A stretch of DNA of 9,347 nucleotides. Origin: Planctomycetota bacterium. GTDB lineage: Bacteria > Planctomycetota > Planctomycetia > Planctomycetales > Planctomycetaceae. Location of the stretch: assembly GCA_023417655.1 (NCBI GenBank), contig JAEZFD010000034.1, positions 1 through 9,347 on the forward strand. The letters run 5' to 3'. The number at the start of each line of letters is the position of its first letter. Within the stretch, counting starts at the first letter, position 1. The translations under genes and the position numbers were made by a program. The notes under the pieces were generated by a model. It was not told where the DNA came from. It did not search any database and was given only the letters and a program-made list of their open reading frames with translations. Below, in pieces: positions 7,164 through 9,347 of the stretch.

Positions 7164-8914
7164 GATCCCCTCCCGATGTCGAAGGGAGATTCCGTGTGTG
7201 GCTGGTCATAATCGACGAAGGGGTTCGGAAGCAGAACATCTTCCCCATGGTCGTCCCTGAACCACACACCAATTCGTTGCTTTCCTTCGACCATTTGATC
7301 ATTGTCCTTGGCCCACTGCCCTATATGATCGGCAGCTTTCGCAGCGATATCCTTGGCCGATTCTTCCGTATGCTGATCATTCAAATAGATAACAGTGGCT
7401 CTCCGATTGTTCCCGGACGGATTCGTCGAGACAATGTTTGCATGGGGAAACTGAGGGGACCAGTCAAACTTGTATCCTGCTGACAGATCAGCCAATGCAG
7501 CGGGCAGCGGCCTTCCAAGTGCCTTCACTATCCGAAGAACGGTGCGCAGTCGGAGCGTTCGAAATTGCTGCGCATCCGGGTGTAGATCCTGACAGGCAGT
7601 CAAGCGGCGAATAATCTCCGACTTGTCGATTGAACACGAATCGAGCTTTTTGGCTGTATACCAGTCATTGGTGGGTATGGCTCCAGCGCATAATGCCAGC
7701 GATCGCTCAGCATACAGCGGATTCAAAAGTGCAAGGGCAGTGATGTCTTTGGTGGCGCTGCCGCATGTTCCAACAATGGCAGAAAATCCGTCATCCACCG
7801 GCCCGAACGCCATCCATTGGGATGTGCTTGAATCCCAGACCGTGACAGAGGTGAGTATTGGCCCCCTGCGTCGAGCCTGACTAGCGATTACTCCATGGTA
7901 CGCAACCTTCGAAGCGGTGACAGAGTAGACTGCTGGACTGTAAGCGAAGAACAATGCATGACATCGCAAATCCTGCAACCACGTGTAATAGAGACCATGC
8001 TCATGGTTCTGTTTGATCGTAGAGTCTTCGTTGTCAAATTCGTCTGGGCATAGATACCAAGCAGACCCCGACATGTCGGTCCAGGGTACGTTGTGTCCAT
8101 CGCACAAAATACGTACACCTTTAGCCCAATTCAAACACAGAATCTCTGTTTCGCCGCTGCGGTATTGGAAAAATCTGTCGCGGTATTGGCGATATTGTGC
8201 TTGCCTGGGCGACTTGTTGAGCTGGATGTGAATCAGCAGTGTGCGGTGGTATAGCTCGAGCGCATGGTTATCCGTGATGGCGAACGCATCCGAGCAAATC
8301 AGAGTTGCCAGTCCTAGCTGGGTGGGGGGGCTGCCAAAGCGGTACAGCCGAGTTCCGGTTTGGAGATGATTCTTCTCGTAATCTTCTTTGTCCCCCATTG
8401 GAGACATTTTGAACTGCACCACTATGACGATGCGATCCGTAGCGAAAGTACCAGCAGTGGTTGCCATAAAGACATAAGCCACCGGATTCAGAAATCTATT
8501 TGGTTGTGGCGTAAGCGGCTCATAAATGACGGTTGCCACACCTTTGACACGATCTTTGAAGGCCGCCAGTTTATCTAACGTGGTGCTTTCGCATCCTAAC
8601 ACCCAGAGCGATCCCGAAGCTGGAACTGTTCCGTTTAGTATGGCAGTCTCGAGCGATTCCCAAGGCATTGAATATTCAGGCGTTATTGCCAAATCGGCTT
8701 GGTCCGTGATCGCCATCTCAAGAAATGATGTAAATTGTTTAGCAGCCAAGGTGGCATCTGCATGCCGAACCCCAGACGTGTCAGCCTCAATGTCTGCCTG
8801 AGGCTGGAACAACAAAGCTGAATAGTTGTCCTTGTTCGGATTCAGGGCGCGCAGAGGCGGAATGGCGGCGAAGCCTTCCTGTATCAGCAGTTGATCTATG
8901 GGATATATCTGCAT
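7160..8914 (-). CDS. Nitrilase-superfamily (carbon-nitrogen hydrolase fold) protein with long C-terminal extension (584 aa)
   Basis: Residues about 30-340 show the nitrilase pattern. The Glu is in DLAITPEYSMPW (E80), the Lys in VVQFKMSP (K169), followed by a YEKNHLQTGTRLYRF block equivalent to the usual f.pG..l.vf, and the nucleophile is in GLATLICSDAFA (C207). The complete E-K-C triad with normal spacing suggests an active thiol hydrolase of C-N bonds (amide, nitrile or a nucleotide/cofactor amide); the substrate is unknown. The roughly 245 residues after the domain are unassigned. They include an Arg-rich helix (RTLRLRTVLRIVKAL, 452-466) and a final domain of about 100 residues containing RRATVIYLNDQ. 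No signal peptide or membrane segment is seen. ATG 8912-8914 is the only ATG, GTG or TTG in the frame before the upstream stop at 9035-9037, but its ribosome-binding site is weak. It is first in an operon with the ABC ATPase and is the likely effector. Not a normal housekeeping nitrilase, being twice the usual length. Confidence 0.82.
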   Translation of the reverse strand: MQIYPIDQLLIQEGFAAIPPLRALNPNKDNYSALLFQPQADIEADTSGVRHADATLAAKQFTSFLEMAITDQADLAITPEYSMPWESLETAILNGTVPASGSLWVLGCESTTLDKLAAFKDRVKGVATVIYEPLTPQPNRFLNPVAYVFMATTAGTFATDRIVIVVQFKMSPMGDKEDYEKNHLQTGTRLYRFGSPPTQLGLATLICSDAFAITDNHALELYHRTLLIHIQLNKSPRQAQYRQYRDRFFQYRSGETEILCLNWAKGVRILCDGHNVPWTDMSGSAWYLCPDEFDNEDSTIKQNHEHGLYYTWLQDLRCHALFFAYSPAVYSVTASKVAYHGVIASQARRRGPILTSVTVWDSSTSQWMAFGPVDDGFSAIVGTCGSATKDITALALLNPLYAERSLALCAGAIPTNDWYTAKKLDSCSIDKSEIIRRLTACQDLHPDAQQFRTLRLRTVLRIVKALGRPLPAALADLSAGYKFDWSPQFPHANIVSTNPSGNNRRATVIYLNDQHTEESAKDIAAKAADHIGQWAKDNDQMVEGKQRIGVWFRDDHGEDVLLPNPFVDYDQPHTESPFDIGRGS

Positions 8915-8928
8915 CGCCGAATTAGTAA

Positions 8929-9018
8929 CTATCCTTCTCGCGTAGCCAAGTTGAATGGTACTTCGTGGATTTCGACAGGGTGGCCGACTCTGTGTACTTC
9001 GGTAATCGGCCGCCTCAA
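8929..9018 (-). CDS. Possible 29-codon micro-ORF upstream of the nitrilase-fold gene
   Basis: A TTG at 9016-9018 preceded by AGGA with a four-base spacer opens a 29-codon frame that ends at TAG 8929-8931, 14 bp before the nitrilase-fold start. The product, beginning with initiator Met then RRPITEVHRVGHPVEI, reads like ordinary soluble protein rather than a random frame. It could be a leader peptide, a tiny partner protein, or the decayed end of a lost gene. The downstream gene's own ribosome-binding site is weak, so translation coupling is conceivable. Support is thin. Confidence 0.22.
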   Translation of the reverse strand: MRRPITEVHRVGHPVEIHEVPFNLATREG

Positions 9019-9179
9019 ATTTTCCTATTCTCTCTCAGATTGGGAACACACCGGAGAGCGTATTTACAGCCCCGGCATTGACGCCAATCGCGTTCGTATT
9101 GCTCACGGAGCACTTGCCCGGCACATCATCTCCCCTGAACCACGCCCCCCCTGCCGGATTTGGACCGGAGCGGGAGGGC

Positions 9180-9347
9180 TCATTTCTTAATGCTTTGGCG
9201 AAGCCTCCGCAAATCTTCGCGTGCGATGGTATGACCTTCGCTCTGGTGAAGTGTCTGCCGTCTTCGTCCGTTTGCGGTTGGGGCTCGATCATTGGGGGAC
9301 CCCGGCCGCGAATGGATGAAGACGGCACATGGACCAAGACGCGTCGC
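9180..9347 (-). CDS. Possible C-terminal fragment of an upstream gene, runs off the window
   Basis: One minus-strand frame is open from the right edge for 55 codons and ends at TGA 9180-9182. Its end reads GHTIAREDLRRLRQSIKK, a basic amphipathic helix that looks like a natural protein C-terminus. The N-terminal part is Arg/Pro-rich and less convincing. A second minus-strand frame (9035-9337, 100 aa) overlaps it and has no recognisable feature. No family can be assigned, and it may be a chance frame in GC-rich DNA. Confidence 0.25.
   Translation of the reverse strand, partial: ATRLGPCAVFIHSRPGSPNDRAPTANGRRRQTLHQSEGHTIAREDLRRLRQSIKK

Larger units (their letters stand above)
8915..9347. other. 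Upstream region of the operon, no secure gene
   Basis: This 433-bp stretch must contain the operon promoter unless transcription enters from the right. I see no convincing -35/-10 pair; TTGGCG with a 15-base spacer to TAAATA on the minus strand (about 9070-9100) is too poor to call. It contains the possible micro-ORF at 8929-9018 and an open frame entering from the right edge. GCGAAG and CTTCGC at 9198-9220 form a six-base-pair hairpin with an 11-base loop, without a T-run. Overlapping 100-codon frames on both strands lack recognisable motifs. Confidence 0.5.

Noticed and set aside
8891..9190. Plus-strand frame of 99 codons beside the nitrilase-fold gene start
   Set aside because: It overlaps the start of a well supported gene and shows no motif; likely chance.
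9035..9337. Minus-strand frame of 100 codons upstream of the operon
   Set aside because: Low-complexity and Gly/Pro-rich, without recognisable features; a competing frame over the same bases reads more like a protein end.
1..9347. CRISPR array, tRNA or rRNA gene, integrase or att site
   Set aside because: No regularly spaced repeats, no cloverleaf-like sequence and no recombinase motif were seen on either strand; the island boundaries of the operon are therefore not defined.

Overview
The window looks like chromosomal DNA from a planctomycete or a relative. This is inferred from the moderate-to-high GC, the style of the small zinc-ribbon protein, the IS630 subgroup and a short GC-rich palindrome; no rRNA or other phylogenetic marker is present. 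Apart from the gene fragment at the left edge, every gene I can support is on the minus strand.

Left part (1-3772): the C-terminal end of a UxaA/GarD-family sugar-acid dehydratase (+) converges on a small coiled-coil plus zinc-ribbon protein (-). Next comes a dead IS630-family insertion sequence. Its transposase is frameshifted at a seven-base homopolymer and carries two further in-frame stops. A 21-bp palindrome lies just beyond it, followed by an unrecognised 133-aa acidic protein and a zinc-independent quinone-oxidoreductase-like MDR enzyme.

Right part (3913-8914): a compact two-gene operon read right to left and closed by a strong, potentially bidirectional hairpin terminator at 3913-3948. 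The first gene encodes a 584-aa protein with an N-terminal nitrilase-fold domain whose Glu-Lys-Cys triad is readable (E80, K169, C207), followed by a long unassigned C-terminal half. The second gene starts inside the stop codon of the first (4-bp ATGA overlap). It encodes a 1019-aa Rad50/SMC-like ABC ATPase with Walker A, a central CPLC zinc-hook-like motif between coiled coils, an ABC signature and Walker B, preceded by an extra N-terminal domain of about 185 residues.

The pairing of a candidate enzymatic effector with a coiled-coil ABC ATPase matches the logic of Lamassu/ABC-three-component (ABC-3C) conflict systems, and nitrilase-like domains are known in class 1 defence reverse transcriptases. 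I therefore propose this operon as a candidate nitrilase-ABC ATPase anti-mobile-element system. The function is inference; the domain calls rest on visible motifs. The 433 bp at the right edge hold no secure gene, only a possible 29-codon micro-ORF just upstream of the nitrilase gene and a short open frame that runs off the window.
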